Shown piece by piece: positions 1 to 9,368 of a DNA stretch of 64,000 nucleotides (position 1 is the stretch's first letter; each line of letters begins with the position of its first letter). The position numbers and the translations under genes were made by a program. Source of the DNA: Pandoraea apista (GTDB lineage: Bacteria; Pseudomonadota; Gammaproteobacteria; Burkholderiales; Burkholderiaceae); NCBI RefSeq assembly GCF_001465595.2, contig NZ_CP013481.2:2356001-2420000 (forward strand), written 5' to 3'. The notes under the pieces are model-generated. The model had not been told where the DNA came from. It ran no database searches and worked only from the letters and a program-made list of their open reading frames with translations.

Positions 1-61
1 GTGCCTTGTCTGCGTCGAGTTCGATACGAATGACGCCGTGATTGGTGTGCAGTTCAACCAT
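1..61 (-). CDS. ppiB: Cytoplasmic peptidyl-prolyl isomerase PpiB, N-terminal fragment
   Basis: Only the first 20 codons are inside the window; the gene runs off the left edge. The reading MVELHTNHGVIRIELDADKA is the typical opening beta-strand of small cytoplasmic cyclophilins, which catalyse proline cis-trans isomerisation during folding. An AAGGAAA ribosome site lies about 6 nt before the ATG at 61. It follows the exported cyclophilin on the same strand after a 44-nt gap, so the two are probably co-transcribed. No signal peptide is present, which separates it from its exported neighbour. Confidence 0.8.
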   Translation of the reverse strand, partial: MVELHTNHGVIRIELDADKA

Positions 62-105
62 GATGCTTTCCTTCTGATGAAAGGGTTCCGATGGGCCGGA
101 GGATT

Positions 106-702
106 TCAGCGCTTGACGACGCTGGCCGATTCGATCACGACCGGCGTGACCGGTACGTCCTGGTACATGCCCTTGCGGGTCGTGGCAACGCCCTTGATCT
201 TCTCGACCGTATCCATGCCGGACACCACCTTACCGAATACCGTGTAGCCGTAGCCGTCCGGGCTGGGGTAATCCAGTGACGCATTATCCTTCACATTGAT
301 GAAGAATTGCGCGGTCGCGGAGTTCGGGTTCGATGTCCGTGCCATGGCAATGGCGCCCGTCACGTTCTTCAGACCGTTTTGCGATTCGCTGGGAATCGGT
401 GCGCGCGTGGTCTTTTCGTTCATCTCGGGCGTGAAACCGCCGCCCTGAATCATGAAATTGCCAATGACACGGTGGAAGATCGTGCCGTTGTAAAAGCCAC
501 TATTGACGTATTGCAGAAAGTTCTCGACCGTCTTCGGGGCGGCCTTCGGGTTGAGTTCGACCACGAAGTTGCCGGCCGACGTCTTGAACTGCACCTGCGG
601 CTGGATGGTCTGTGCGAGCGCGGACAGGCTCGTGCCCGACAGGGCGGCCGCAGCGATCACGCTGCCGAGCAGCGCACGACGCAGGCGATTCGGAAAGGAC
701 AT
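106..702 (-). CDS. ppiA: Exported cyclophilin-type peptidyl-prolyl isomerase
   Basis: A 198-residue periplasmic cyclophilin that isomerises X-Pro bonds in exported proteins. A signal peptide covers about residues 1-31, with a basic start, a hydrophobic stretch and ALA-Q cleavage. The cyclophilin core follows: FHRVI (catalytic Arg), MIQGGGF, AMARTSNPNSATAQFFINV, and GKVVSGMDTVEKI near the end. I chose the ATG at 702 because it puts the signal peptide at the N-terminus; the frame stays open to 792 but the extra residues are not signal-like. It lies between a TPR protein and ppiB on the same strand, a likely three-gene unit. Confidence 0.9.
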   Translation of the reverse strand: MSFPNRLRRALLGSVIAAAALSGTSLSALAQTIQPQVQFKTSAGNFVVELNPKAAPKTVENFLQYVNSGFYNGTIFHRVIGNFMIQGGGFTPEMNEKTTRAPIPSESQNGLKNVTGAIAMARTSNPNSATAQFFINVKDNASLDYPSPDGYGYTVFGKVVSGMDTVEKIKGVATTRKGMYQDVPVTPVVIESASVVKR

Positions 703-754
703 GCGTGTCTCCGTATGCAATGGGAATTCGGTGCTAAGGAAGGCGCTAAGCGTC

Positions 755-1483
755 TTAGTTACCTGACTTGCCGACATTCTTGAGCGACGCATCGTCGCTG
801 GCCTTGGCCGGCGACGGCGTCTGGCTCACGGGCGCGGCGCGTTGCGGGGCAAGCATGTTCGACAGGATTTTCTCGCGGTTCGACACGCGTGCCGTCGGCG
901 AGAGCTTGAGTGCTTTCTGATACGCCTGTTGGGCCAGCTTGGCGTACACGTCGCCAAGGTTCGAGTAGGCGACGGCGAAACTCGGATTGTTGCGAATCGC
1001 ATTCTCGAGCGCGGCGCGTGCCTTGTCGTACTCTCCGGCCTGCGCGTACAGCGCCGCGAGGTTGTTGTACGGCTCGGGCAGTTCCGGGAAGTCTTGCGTG
1101 AGCGCGGTGAAGGCGTCGATGGCTTCCGCATTACGGCCCATTTCCATGAGCACGCGTCCGCGTGTGAAGCGCACCTGCGCGTCGCGCGGATATTGCTTGA
1201 GATGGGCGTCGATCTTCGTCAGCGCGTCGCTGAACTTGCCGGCCTCGACCAGTTTGTTGATGGCCGATTCGCTGGCTTGCTGAGGCGTTTGCAACTGGGC
1301 GGGCGGCGGCGGATCGATAATGGCCTGTGCACCGGCGGGCAGCGCAAACAACGTGCCCGCGAGGCCAAGGGTGGCGCCCGCGAGCGCCAGCGCACGGGCG
1401 CTGCGTGTGGCAGCGGCGACCGGGCGAAGTCGGGAGACAAGGCGCGTTGCGGGGGACAAAAGTGACCGGCTTCGTTGCGTCAT
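755..1483 (-). CDS. Exported tetratricopeptide-repeat protein
   Basis: A 242-residue protein. A long basic N-region (to about residue 30) and a hydrophobic segment ending ALPAGAQA indicate export to the periplasm. Residues about 75-190 form three or four TPR units (ALTKIDAHLKQYPRDAQVRF, AIDAFTALTQDFPELPEPYN, ARAALENAIRNNPSFAVAY), a protein-protein interaction scaffold. The C-terminus is polar and Ser/Ala/Pro-rich. It lies just upstream of the exported cyclophilin on the same strand, so a role in envelope protein assembly is possible but inferred only from position. The start at 1483 was preferred over 1516 because it shortens an already long N-region. Confidence 0.8.
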   Translation of the reverse strand: MTQRSRSLLSPATRLVSRLRPVAAATRSARALALAGATLGLAGTLFALPAGAQAIIDPPPPAQLQTPQQASESAINKLVEAGKFSDALTKIDAHLKQYPRDAQVRFTRGRVLMEMGRNAEAIDAFTALTQDFPELPEPYNNLAALYAQAGEYDKARAALENAIRNNPSFAVAYSNLGDVYAKLAQQAYQKALKLSPTARVSNREKILSNMLAPQRAAPVSQTPSPAKASDDASLKNVGKSGN

Positions 1484-1520
1484 AGTGGGTGCTTGGGATA
1501 CCTGAGAGGTGCGCAAGAGA

Positions 1521-1529
1521 TGCTATACT
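1521..1529 (+). promoter_or_regulatory. Extended -10 promoter, likely for cysS
   Basis: TGCTATACT contains a TATACT hexamer preceded by the TGn extension, which allows sigma-70 recognition without a good -35. No convincing -35 is seen 16-18 nt upstream. It lies in the 246-nt divergent region between the TPR gene and cysS, about 200 nt before the cysS start. Confidence 0.45.
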
Positions 1530-1729
1530 CGGCCGCATTCTAACAAAACACCTGCGCCCGGCCCGCGCCATTTCTCGTAGTGGCGGTGGATGCGGTTCGC
1601 AGGTTCGTTTTTTCTACCGCACGGCGCGCAGCCCGCCTCGCGATGTTGCTCTCGTCACAAAGTCCGTGACGTCCTTGAGAACATCGTCGCAGCGTCCGGC
1701 GCTGTTGCCGCCCGGTCAAGCGCTTATCT

Positions 1730-3133
1730 ATGGATTCACTCCGTGTCTACAACTCGCTAGCGCGAGACAAACAGCCGTTCGTACCCCTCGTTCCCGGCGA
1801 AGTCCGCATGTATGTCTGCGGTATGACGGTGTATGACTACTGTCACATCGGGCATGCGCGCGTGATGGTGGTTTTCGACATGGTGCAGCGTTGGCTGCGT
1901 ACGCTTGGGTACCAGGTGACCTACGTGCGCAACATTACCGATATCGACGACAAGATCATCAAGCGCGCCGTCGAGAACGGCGAGACGATGCGCGAGCTGA
2001 CGACGCGTTTCATCGCGGCAATGCACGAGGATGCCGACGCACTCGGCGTGCAGCGCCCCGATCACGAGCCGCGCGCGACCGACTTCATTCCGCAGATGGT
2101 CGACATGATCGGCACGTTGCAACGCAACGGTTACGCCTATCAGGCAGACGACGGCGACGTGAACTACGCTGTGCGCAAGTTCTCCGGTTACGGCCAGCTC
2201 TCGGGCAAGTCCATCGAGGATTTGCGCGCCGGCGAGCGCGTTGCCGCCAATACCGCGAAGCAGGACCCGCTCGATTTCGTGTTGTGGAAGCGCGCCAAAG
2301 AGACCGAGCCTGAGGAATCGAAGTGGGCCTCGCCCTGGGGCGCAGGCCGTCCGGGCTGGCATATCGAGTGCTCGGCGATGAGCTGCCAGTTGCTCGGGAA
2401 TCACTTCGATATTCACGGCGGCGGGGCCGACCTGCAATTTCCTCATCACGAGAACGAGATTGCGCAAAGCGAAGGCGCCACGGGCGAGACGTTCGTGAAT
2501 TACTGGATGCACAACGGCTTCGTGCGCGTGGACAACGAGAAGATGTCCAAGTCGCTCGGCAACTTCTTCACGATTCGTGAAGTGCTGGCGAAGTTCGATG
2601 CGGAAGTTGTGCGCTTTTTCATTTTGCGTGCCCAATACCGCAGCCCGCTCAACTACAGCGATGCGCATCTGGATGACGCGCGCGGCGGTCTCACACGCCT
2701 GTACACGGCGCTCAAGGACGCGGTGGGCGATGGTGCGCCGCTCGACTGGAACGAACCGTACGCGCAGCGCTTTGCTGCCGCAATGAACGACGACTTCAAT
2801 ACGCCGGTGGCGATTGCCGTGTTGTTCGAACTCGCCGGTGAGATCAACAAGCAGCGCGATCCGGTGCTCGTGCGCCAGTTGCAGGGGCTTGCCGGGACGC
2901 TTGGCTTGCTCGGGCGCGATCCGCAATCGTTCCTGCAAGGGGCGATGGGGGGCGACGAGGGGGGCGATAGCGACGCATTGCGTATCTCTGTCGAAGCGCG
3001 CATCGAGGCGCGTGCCCAAGCCAAGCGCGAACGCAATTTCGCCGAGGCCGATCGCATTCGTGCCGAACTGTTGGCCGAAGGTATCGTGCTGGAAGACCGT
3101 CCCGGAGGCGCCACCGAATGGCGTCGTGCCTGA
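1730..3133 (+). CDS. cysS: Cysteinyl-tRNA synthetase
   Basis: A 467-residue class I aminoacyl-tRNA synthetase that attaches cysteine to tRNA-Cys. Direct signatures are the zinc ligand Cys30 in [10 protein letters not shown], the HIGH box at residues 39-42, WHIECSAMS with another zinc Cys, the [15 protein letters not shown] block, and KMSKS at 271-275. The C-terminal helical anticodon-binding part carries [19 protein letters not shown]. Length matches the family. It is divergent from the ppi/TPR genes and followed after 24 nt by the glycosylase gene. Confidence 0.97.
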   Translation: MDSLRVYNSLARDKQPFVPLVPGEVRMYVCGMTVYDYCHIGHARVMVVFDMVQRWLRTLGYQVTYVRNITDIDDKIIKRAVENGETMRELTTRFIAAMHEDADALGVQRPDHEPRATDFIPQMVDMIGTLQRNGYAYQADDGDVNYAVRKFSGYGQLSGKSIEDLRAGERVAANTAKQDPLDFVLWKRAKETEPEESKWASPWGAGRPGWHIECSAMSCQLLGNHFDIHGGGADLQFPHHENEIAQSEGATGETFVNYWMHNGFVRVDNEKMSKSLGNFFTIREVLAKFDAEVVRFFILRAQYRSPLNYSDAHLDDARGGLTRLYTALKDAVGDGAPLDWNEPYAQRFAAAMNDDFNTPVAIAVLFELAGEINKQRDPVLVRQLQGLAGTLGLLGRDPQSFLQGAMGGDEGGDSDALRISVEARIEARAQAKRERNFAEADRIRAELLAEGIVLEDRPGGATEWRRA

Positions 3134-3157
3134 GCGCGGCGCATCGAGGCAAATCTC

Positions 3158-4294
3158 ATGGTGACTCGTAAATCCGCGGCCGCTAAGGTTGCGACCCAAT
3201 CCGCTGCGGCGAAGACGGTGCAGAAGGCGGCGAAACCCGCCAAATCGGCGACGCCGGCAGGCGAAGGGGCTCGCCGGGCGCCGGTCAAGGCGACCGGCGC
3301 CAGGACGACTGCCGTCAAGGCCGGTGGCAAGACCGGCGCCGCCAAGACGGCGGAAAAAACGGTGAAGGCCGGGGCCGCTCGCAAGGTCGCGCCGACAGCG
3401 GCGTCGAAGGTGGCGCAAAAGGCTGCGCAGAAAGCGGCGCCGAAGACCGGGGCGAAGGTCGCGCGCAAGGCGCCGGCGAAGGCGAAGGCCGCTTCGCCCT
3501 CCACGTCCTCCACGACCGCCAAGTCGGCGACCTCGGCCGCTGCGACCTCGCGTCGCCTCATCGCCAAGCGCGACGGCGAGACGCGTATCGTCACGCCGGA
3601 GATCGAGCGCATCGATCACGAGATCGTCGAGCAGGTCGTGACCGGTGTTGTGCCGTTGCCGGTGGCGGCGGGGGCAACGCGCCCCGGCTTCTGGGACCAG
3701 GCCTGTGCCGATCTGATGAAGCGCGATCGTATTCTCAAGAAGCTGATTCCGCAGTTCGGCCCGGCACATCTGACCGGCCGCGGCGAACCGTTCGTCACGC
3801 TCGCGCGATCGATCGTTGGTCAGCAAATCTCCGTGAAAGCGGCGCAGGCCGTGTGGGACCGGGTGGTCGCCATCTGTCCGAAGCTCACGCCGGCACAGTT
3901 CATCAAGGCCGGGCATGACGCGCTCGCCGGTTGCGGGCTCTCGCGCCGCAAGGCCGAGTACATTCTCGATCTGGCTACGCACTTCAAATCGGGGGCGCTC
4001 CACGTCGACGCCTGGGCAAGCATGGACGACGAGGCCGTTATCGCCGAGTTGACCGGCATTCGCGGCATCGGTCGCTGGACGGCCGAAATGTTCCTGATGT
4101 TCAACCTGATGCGCCCCGACGTACTGCCGCTCGACGACGTCGGGCTGATCAACGCCATCAGCGTCAACTATTTCAGCGGCGAGCCCGTCACGCGCAGTGA
4201 AGCGCGGGAAGTGGCCGCCAATTGGGAGCCCTGGCGCTCCGTCGCCACCTGGTACATGTGGCGCAGTCTCGAACCGGTGCCGGTGGAATACTGA
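3158..4294 (+). CDS. HhH-GPD DNA glycosylase (AlkA-like) with Lys/Ala-rich histone-like tail
   Basis: A 378-residue protein. Residues from about 170 form an HhH-GPD base-excision domain that removes alkylated purines: FVTLARSIVGQQISVKAAQ, the helix-hairpin-helix LTGIRGIGRWTAEMF, and LPLDD with the expected catalytic aspartate at residue 327. Residues about 1-130 are almost entirely Lys, Ala, Thr, Pro and Ser in repeats such as KAAKPAKSATPA and KVAQKAAQKAAPK, like histone-H1-type tails. That tail should be disordered and strongly basic and may hold the enzyme on DNA. Without the tail the length (about 210 residues) fits single-domain bacterial glycosylases. It sits between cysS and accA. Confidence 0.88.
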   Translation: MVTRKSAAAKVATQSAAAKTVQKAAKPAKSATPAGEGARRAPVKATGARTTAVKAGGKTGAAKTAEKTVKAGAARKVAPTAASKVAQKAAQKAAPKTGAKVARKAPAKAKAASPSTSSTTAKSATSAAATSRRLIAKRDGETRIVTPEIERIDHEIVEQVVTGVVPLPVAAGATRPGFWDQACADLMKRDRILKKLIPQFGPAHLTGRGEPFVTLARSIVGQQISVKAAQAVWDRVVAICPKLTPAQFIKAGHDALAGCGLSRRKAEYILDLATHFKSGALHVDAWASMDDEAVIAELTGIRGIGRWTAEMFLMFNLMRPDVLPLDDVGLINAISVNYFSGEPVTRSEAREVAANWEPWRSVATWYMWRSLEPVPVEY

Positions 4295-4311
4295 TTGTTC
4301 CGCCGAGGACG

Positions 4312-4317
4312 TATAAT
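4312..4317 (+). promoter_or_regulatory. Perfect TATAAT -10 element, likely for accA
   Basis: TATAAT lies 18 nt after the glycosylase stop codon and 132 nt before the accA start. No strong -35 lies 16-18 nt upstream, so strength and exact use are uncertain. Confidence 0.4.
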
Positions 4318-4448
4318 CCGCGTCCAATCCGTCTCATCCAGTAATTATTGACGGCTATTGCGGGTCGGGTGGCAATGAAAGTTGTCTATCTCGACCGGGT
4401 AGACGTTGCCGGCGGTACAATACGCTGCCGCATTTCCGGGGAAACCGG

Positions 4449-5417
4449 ATGAAGAACACCTTTTTGGATTTTGAACAGCCGATCGCCGAACTCGAAGCGA
4501 AGATTGAAGAGCTGCGCTTCGTGCAGGACGATTCAGCCGTCGACATTTCCGAAGAGATCGAGCGCCTCTCGAAGAAGAGCCAGCAGCTCACCAAGGACAT
4601 CTACACGAACCTGTCTCCTTGGCAGGTTTCGCAAATTTCGCGTCATCCGCAGCGTCCCTACACGCTCGACTATGTTCGCGACATCTTTACCGACTTCCAC
4701 GAGTTGCACGGCGATCGCAACTTCTCGGACGATCACGCCATCGTGGGTGGCATGGCCCGTTTCAATGGTCAGGCCTGCATGGTGATTGGTCACCAGAAGG
4801 GTCGCGACACGAAGGAACGCGCGCTGCGCAACTTCGGCATGCCGCGCCCCGAGGGGTATCGCAAGGCCATGCGCCTGATGAAGCTTGCCGAGAAATTCGG
4901 TTTGCCCGTCTTCACGTTCGTCGACACGCCAGGCGCGTATCCGGGGATCGACGCCGAAGAGCGTGGTCAGTCGGAAGCCATCGGTCACAACCTGTACGTG
5001 ATGGCCGAACTCAAGACGCCGATTATCACCACGATCATCGGTGAAGGCGGTTCGGGCGGTGCGCTGGCGGTTGCCGTGGCCGATACGGTCATGATGCTGC
5101 AGTTCTCGACGTACTCGGTGATTTCGCCGGAAGGCTGCGCGTCGATTCTGTGGAAGAGTGCCGCGAAGGCGCCCGAAGCTGCCGAAGCGCTCGGTCTGAC
5201 GGCGCATCGCCTGAAGGCGCTGGGCTTGATCGACAAGATCGTCAACGAGCCGTTGGGCGGTGCGCATCGCGACCCGCTCGGCATGGCCGGCATGCTCAAG
5301 CGTGCGCTGGCCGACTCGCTGCGCCAGTTCCAGGGCATCAGCCACAAGGAGCTGCTCGAACGCCGCTTCGAGCGCCTGATGAGCTATGGCAAATTCAAGG
5401 AAGCCGGCGCGAAGTAA
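4449..5417 (+). CDS. accA: Acetyl-CoA carboxylase carboxyltransferase subunit alpha
   Basis: A 322-residue subunit that, with AccD, transfers the carboxyl group from biotin-BCCP to acetyl-CoA, the first step of fatty-acid synthesis. The start [20 protein letters not shown], the RPYTLDYV segment, the crotonase-fold stretch [20 protein letters not shown], the oxyanion-loop [12 protein letters not shown] and the C-terminal MSYGKFKE are family hallmarks. Length is typical. A GGGGAAA ribosome site precedes the ATG. tilS follows 34 nt downstream. Confidence 0.97.
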   Translation: MKNTFLDFEQPIAELEAKIEELRFVQDDSAVDISEEIERLSKKSQQLTKDIYTNLSPWQVSQISRHPQRPYTLDYVRDIFTDFHELHGDRNFSDDHAIVGGMARFNGQACMVIGHQKGRDTKERALRNFGMPRPEGYRKAMRLMKLAEKFGLPVFTFVDTPGAYPGIDAEERGQSEAIGHNLYVMAELKTPIITTIIGEGGSGGALAVAVADTVMMLQFSTYSVISPEGCASILWKSAAKAPEAAEALGLTAHRLKALGLIDKIVNEPLGGAHRDPLGMAGMLKRALADSLRQFQGISHKELLERRFERLMSYGKFKEAGAK

Positions 5418-5451
5418 TGCGTCCGTTATCGCGTCATCGCCCGTTGTGGCG

Positions 5452-7002
5452 ATGACGCCGAATCCGATGCCTCATCACGATTCTTCTGCTGCCGCGCTCG
5501 CATCTGCCCGATGCGACGCGGCAGTTGCACATGTGGACGTCGCTTTGCGTCTGGCGCTGGCGGCGCACGTCACAGACGTCGGCCCCGGCAATGCATCGGC
5601 ACTGGCTCCCTTTGCCCTCGCACTGAGCGGCGGGCTCGATTCGATGGTGCTGCTCGATGCGCTGGCGCACTGGGTTCAGACGCGTCGCGAAGCGGGTGAG
5701 CCGGTCGCGCAGCCGTTGGCCATCCACATTCATCACGGATTGTCCGAACGCGCTGACGAGTGGCTTGTCGTATGCGAGCGCGAGGCCCGTTTGCGTGGCT
5801 TCGTCTTCGAAGCGCAGCGAGTGAATGTGCCGCGCGACGCGCGTCAGGGTGTCGAGGGCGCGGCACGCGCCGCACGCTACGAAGCGCTCGCCGCAATGTG
5901 CAGCGCGCATGGCGTGAGATGGCTGCTGACCGCGCATCACGCGAACGATCAGGCGGAGACAGTGCTGCTGCAAATGTTGCGCGGCGCGGGCTTGCCCGGC
6001 GTGGCGGCCATGGCGGTGGAGGGCACATTGCCCGCGGTGGGCGGCAATATCGCCAACGTCGGCGAGCCTTGCCGGCCGCGCCTGCTGCGCCCGCTGCTCG
6101 ACATCACGCGCGAGACGATGCGTGCTTACGCCAATGCGCGTTCGCTATCGTGGGTCGAGGATCCGTCCAACGACGATCGGCACTACCTGCGTAACGCGTT
6201 GCGTCACGATGTCATGCCCGCCATCGCGGCGCATGTGCCTGCGTATCGGGAGACCCTGGCGCGGTTCGCAAGGCATGCCGCGCAGGCGCAATCGCTGCTC
6301 GATCAGCTCGCGCAAAGCGATTTCGAGATGGCGTGCTCGACATCTGCCGCCGGAGACGAGCGTTTGCAGCGCAGCCGTTTGCAGGCGCTGGATTCGTCGC
6401 GTCTCGCGAACCTTCTGCGCTATTGGACCGCCCGCCGGGGATTCGCCATGCCGACGGAGGCGCGGCTCGATGAGTGGGTGCGGCAGATTCGCGATGCGCA
6501 GGCGGACGCCTCGCTCGAGTTACCGCACGGCGACGCCGTCTTGCGGTTGTATCGCGACGAACTGCAATGGACCGCGCGCTACGGCATGGCCAGCGCGGAT
6601 GACGCTGGCGACGGAGACGGCGGGGCTTCCGAAGACGTATTGCGATGGGCGGGCCACCGGGAATGGCCGTTGCCGCAATGGCAGGGGAGCATTGTGTTCA
6701 CGCCGGTCGCCGACGGCGAGTCTGCCGAGGGCTCGATCGACGAACGCGTGTTGCGCGCCCGCCCTCTCGTGGCGAGGTCGCGTGCGGGCGGCGAACGGTG
6801 GCGCGAGCATGCTGCGGGGCATTCGCGTTCGCTCAAGCACTGGTATCAAAGCCGTGGGGTTGCGGCGTGGCTGCGGCATGTGCCGATCGTCTGGCAGGGG
6901 GAGGAAATCGTCTTCGTCCCGCGTCTGGGCATTGACGGTGCGGCACAAAGTGACGAAAGCACTGGCATGCGCTGGCGAATGATGTGGCGCGACGAAGCGT
7001 AG
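5452..7002 (+). CDS. tilS: tRNA(Ile)-lysidine synthase
   Basis: A 516-residue N-type ATP pyrophosphatase that converts C34 of tRNA-Ile(CAU) to lysidine, so that AUA is read as isoleucine. The PP-loop SGGLDS is at residues 59-64. HIHHGLSERADEW and LLTAHHANDQAETVLLQMLRGAGLPG follow, then SWVEDPSNDD and RNALRH. The C-terminal third (LKHWYQSRGVAAWLR, IVWQGEEIVFVPRLGID) is the substrate-binding TilS_C domain. Start is uncertain: ATG at 5452 or 5467, both after the accA stop. The frame remains open back into accA. Confidence 0.93.
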   Translation: MTPNPMPHHDSSAAALASARCDAAVAHVDVALRLALAAHVTDVGPGNASALAPFALALSGGLDSMVLLDALAHWVQTRREAGEPVAQPLAIHIHHGLSERADEWLVVCEREARLRGFVFEAQRVNVPRDARQGVEGAARAARYEALAAMCSAHGVRWLLTAHHANDQAETVLLQMLRGAGLPGVAAMAVEGTLPAVGGNIANVGEPCRPRLLRPLLDITRETMRAYANARSLSWVEDPSNDDRHYLRNALRHDVMPAIAAHVPAYRETLARFARHAAQAQSLLDQLAQSDFEMACSTSAAGDERLQRSRLQALDSSRLANLLRYWTARRGFAMPTEARLDEWVRQIRDAQADASLELPHGDAVLRLYRDELQWTARYGMASADDAGDGDGGASEDVLRWAGHREWPLPQWQGSIVFTPVADGESAEGSIDERVLRARPLVARSRAGGERWREHAAGHSRSLKHWYQSRGVAAWLRHVPIVWQGEEIVFVPRLGIDGAAQSDESTGMRWRMMWRDEA

Positions 7003-7199
7003 CCGGCGAAAAACAGCATAATCTGCTGCCGGATGCGGCATGTCGCGGCAATGGCAGCGCAATCTGCGCCAAACTGGCTCAGGCGCGATACATTCGTGCG
7101 ATAATCAAAAGTTCCGCGAATCGAAACGTCATCGGTGCCCCTCCACGGGTATCTGCGCAGGATTCATAAACGGTTTTAAATCAATGTGTTAGCAATGTT

Positions 7200-8450
7200 A
7201 TGGCTCTGATCGTACACAAATACGGCGGCACGTCGATGGGCTCGGTGGAGCGCATCAAGAATGTCGCCAAGCGCGTGGCCAAGTGGCATAAGGCCGGTCA
7301 CAAGATGGTGGTGGTGCCGTCGGCAATGTCCGGCGAGACCAATCGTCTGCTGGGTCTGGCGAAAGAAATTTCGGCCCACCCGGATCCGCGCGAACTCGAC
7401 GCCATTGCCGCCACGGGCGAGCAGGTGAGCGTTGGCCTGCTGGCGATGGCGCTTAAAGAAGCGGGTGTCGACGCCGTGAGCTACGCCGGCTGGCAAGTAC
7501 CGATCAAGACAGACAGCGCTTTCACGAAAGCCCGTATTTCGGAAATCGACGATACGCGCGTGATGGCCGATCTCAACGCGGGCCGCGTGGTCGTCATTAC
7601 CGGTTTCCAGGGGATCGATCCGAACGGCAACGTGACGACGCTGGGGCGGGGTGGCTCGGACACCTCGGCGGTGGCAGTCGCTGCCGCACTGAAGGCCGAC
7701 GAGTGCCTGATCTACACCGATGTCGATGGCGTCTACACGACCGACCCGCGCGTGGTGGACGAAGCACGCCGACTCGACAAGGTCACTTTCGAAGAGATGC
7801 TGGAAATGGCCAGCCTCGGCTCGAAGGTCCTGCAGATCCGCTCGGTGGAGTTTGCCGGCAAGTACCAGGTCAAGACTCGTGTGCTTTCGAGCCTGACCGA
7901 TCCGATGATTGCGCTCGACGAAGAAGCGCGCTCGGGCACGCTGATTACTTTTGAGGAAGACGAACAAATGGAAAAGGCCATCATCTCGGGTATCGCATTC
8001 CAGCGCGACGAGGCCAAGATCACCGTGCGCGGCGTGCCGGACCGTCCGGGCATCGCGTATCAGATCCTCGGCCCGATCGCCGACGCGAACATCGATGTCG
8101 ACATGATCATCCAGAACCTGAGCGTGGAAGGGAAGACCGACTTCACGTTCACCGTGCCGCGCGGCGACTATCAACGCGCCATGACGCTGCTGCAAAGCGA
8201 TGTGCAGGGCCACATCGGCGCTGCCGAAGTCGTGGGCGACCCGAAGGTGTCGAAGGTGTCGATCGTCGGCGTGGGTATGCGCTCGCACGTCGGCATCGCC
8301 AGCAAGGCGTTCCGCACGCTCTCGGAAGAGGGCATCAACATTCAGCTCATCTCGACCTCGGAGATCAAGATCTCCGTGCTGATCGACGAAAAGTACATGG
8401 AGCTGGCGGTACGCGCGCTGCACAAGGCATTCGAACTCGATCAGGCGTAA
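7200..8450 (+). CDS. lysC: Aspartate kinase
   Basis: A 416-residue enzyme that phosphorylates aspartate, the entry to lysine, threonine, methionine and diaminopimelate synthesis. The kinase domain begins with [15 protein letters not shown] and contains [11 protein letters not shown] and [13 protein letters not shown]. Two C-terminal ACT domains begin around residue 265 ([31 protein letters not shown]) and mediate feedback control. Length fits the lysine/threonine-regulated type found across Burkholderiales. The 197 nt before it hold no leader peptide or riboswitch that I can see; a GATAAT -10-like box lies near 7100. Confidence 0.96.
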   Translation: MALIVHKYGGTSMGSVERIKNVAKRVAKWHKAGHKMVVVPSAMSGETNRLLGLAKEISAHPDPRELDAIAATGEQVSVGLLAMALKEAGVDAVSYAGWQVPIKTDSAFTKARISEIDDTRVMADLNAGRVVVITGFQGIDPNGNVTTLGRGGSDTSAVAVAAALKADECLIYTDVDGVYTTDPRVVDEARRLDKVTFEEMLEMASLGSKVLQIRSVEFAGKYQVKTRVLSSLTDPMIALDEEARSGTLITFEEDEQMEKAIISGIAFQRDEAKITVRGVPDRPGIAYQILGPIADANIDVDMIIQNLSVEGKTDFTFTVPRGDYQRAMTLLQSDVQGHIGAAEVVGDPKVSKVSIVGVGMRSHVGIASKAFRTLSEEGINIQLISTSEIKISVLIDEKYMELAVRALHKAFELDQA

Positions 8451-8606
8451 GCGATCATCGATCGAGTCGAAATATCGCGTCGCGTGTTTGCGTAGGGCAT
8501 GCGGCGCGTAGCGCGAAATTCGCGCTGAGATGCGGGGAAAACTCCCCGAACGTGTCGAGTGCATGACACCTGCGCAAAAAAAGTTGGATTTTGATGCGCA
8601 TAATAT

Positions 8607-8635
8607 TTGACGGCATCGAGAACAGTAGGTAATAT
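8607..8635 (+). promoter_or_regulatory. Sigma-70 promoter for tRNA-Ser
   Basis: TTGACG (8607-8612), a 17-nt spacer and TAATAT (8630-8635). Transcription would start near 8642, giving a short leader before the tRNA at 8679. Confidence 0.75.
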
Positions 8636-8678
8636 CACGCCTTCGTTACATCACCTCCCTGATGTGACGACAAGTTTG

Positions 8679-8772
8679 GGAGACGTGGCCGAGAGGTCGA
8701 AGGCACTCCCCTGCTAAGGGAGCATCTGGGCCAAAACCTGGATCGAGGGTTCGAATCCCTCCGTCTCCGCCA
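8679..8772 (+). tRNA. tRNA-Ser(GCT)
   Basis: A complete class II tRNA with a long variable arm. The acceptor stem pairs GGAGACG with CGTCTCC, followed by discriminator G and an encoded CCA. The anticodon stem CTCCC/GGGAG encloses CTGCTAA, with anticodon GCT at 8713-8715 reading AGC/AGU serine codons. The T arm is GAGGG-TTCGAAT-CCCTC. It is flanked by a good promoter and a strong terminator, so it is an independent transcription unit. Confidence 0.97.
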
Positions 8773-8790
8773 AGTCGCCTTGGCGGAACA

Positions 8791-8825
8791 CCCCCGGCTC
8801 TTCGCGGAGAGCCGGGGGTTTTTTC
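8791..8825 (+). terminator. Intrinsic terminator of tRNA-Ser
   Basis: A 10-bp perfect GC-rich stem (CCCCCGGCTC/GAGCCGGGGG) with an 8-nt loop, followed by TTTTTTC. Confidence 0.92.
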
Positions 8826-8893
8826 TTTCCCGAGTTCGCGCGTTGGCGATACCTTGCGCGTCGATACCATCTCTTCTTCGAGCGAGGACAACG

Positions 8894-9235
8894 ATGTCGA
8901 TCATCACCACCGATTCCGGCCTGCAATACGACGATCTGCAAGTGGGCGACGGCACCGAAGCCACGCCGGGCAAGACCGTCACCGTTCACTACACGGGTTG
9001 GCTGACCGACGGCAAGAAATTCGATTCCAGCAAAGACCGTAACGACCCGTTCGCCTTCGTGCTCGGCGGCGGCATGGTCATTCGCGGTTGGGACGAGGGC
9101 GTTGCCGGCATGAAGGTCGGCGGCAAGCGCAAGCTGGTCATTCCGCCCGAACTGGGCTACGGCGCACGCGGCGCCGGCGGCGTGATTCCGCCCAACGCAA
9201 CGCTGGTCTTCGAGGTCGAACTGTTGGACGTCTGA
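8894..9235 (+). CDS. FKBP-type peptidyl-prolyl isomerase
   Basis: A 113-residue single-domain FKBP, cytoplasmic since no signal peptide is visible. It isomerises prolyl bonds. Signatures are [56 protein letters not shown] and [14 protein letters not shown], which form the FK506-binding pocket and beta-sheet. The ATG at 8894 opens the conserved [14 protein letters not shown]. The frame is open further upstream, but that part overlaps the tRNA terminator. It is monocistronic with its own downstream terminator. Confidence 0.95.
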   Translation: MSIITTDSGLQYDDLQVGDGTEATPGKTVTVHYTGWLTDGKKFDSSKDRNDPFAFVLGGGMVIRGWDEGVAGMKVGGKRKLVIPPELGYGARGAGGVIPPNATLVFEVELLDV

Positions 9236-9278
9236 ACGATCGAATGCCGTAACGAAAACGGCATCGTCGATCCCACAG

Positions 9279-9317
9279 ACACCCCCGGTGCCTCGCAGGC
9301 ACCGGGGGTGTTGTCTT
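9279..9317 (+). terminator. Intrinsic terminator after the FKBP gene
   Basis: A perfect 15-bp stem (arms 9279-9293 and 9297-9311) with a 3-nt CGC loop, followed by TGTCTTTTC. Its first T-tract lies before the MFS gene. Confidence 0.9.
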
Positions 9318-9368
9318 TTCCGTGGGTCATCGTCACGAGCGTTGACCTCACAAAGGAGCCTTTACGAG

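Noticed and set aside
1757..4327. 856-codon open frame on the minus strand
   Set aside because: Lies opposite cysS and the glycosylase gene, both certain; its Arg/His/Leu-rich product is the typical antisense shadow in high-GC DNA.
7003..7199. Lysine riboswitch before lysC
   Set aside because: No conserved L-box segments seen, and the region is short.
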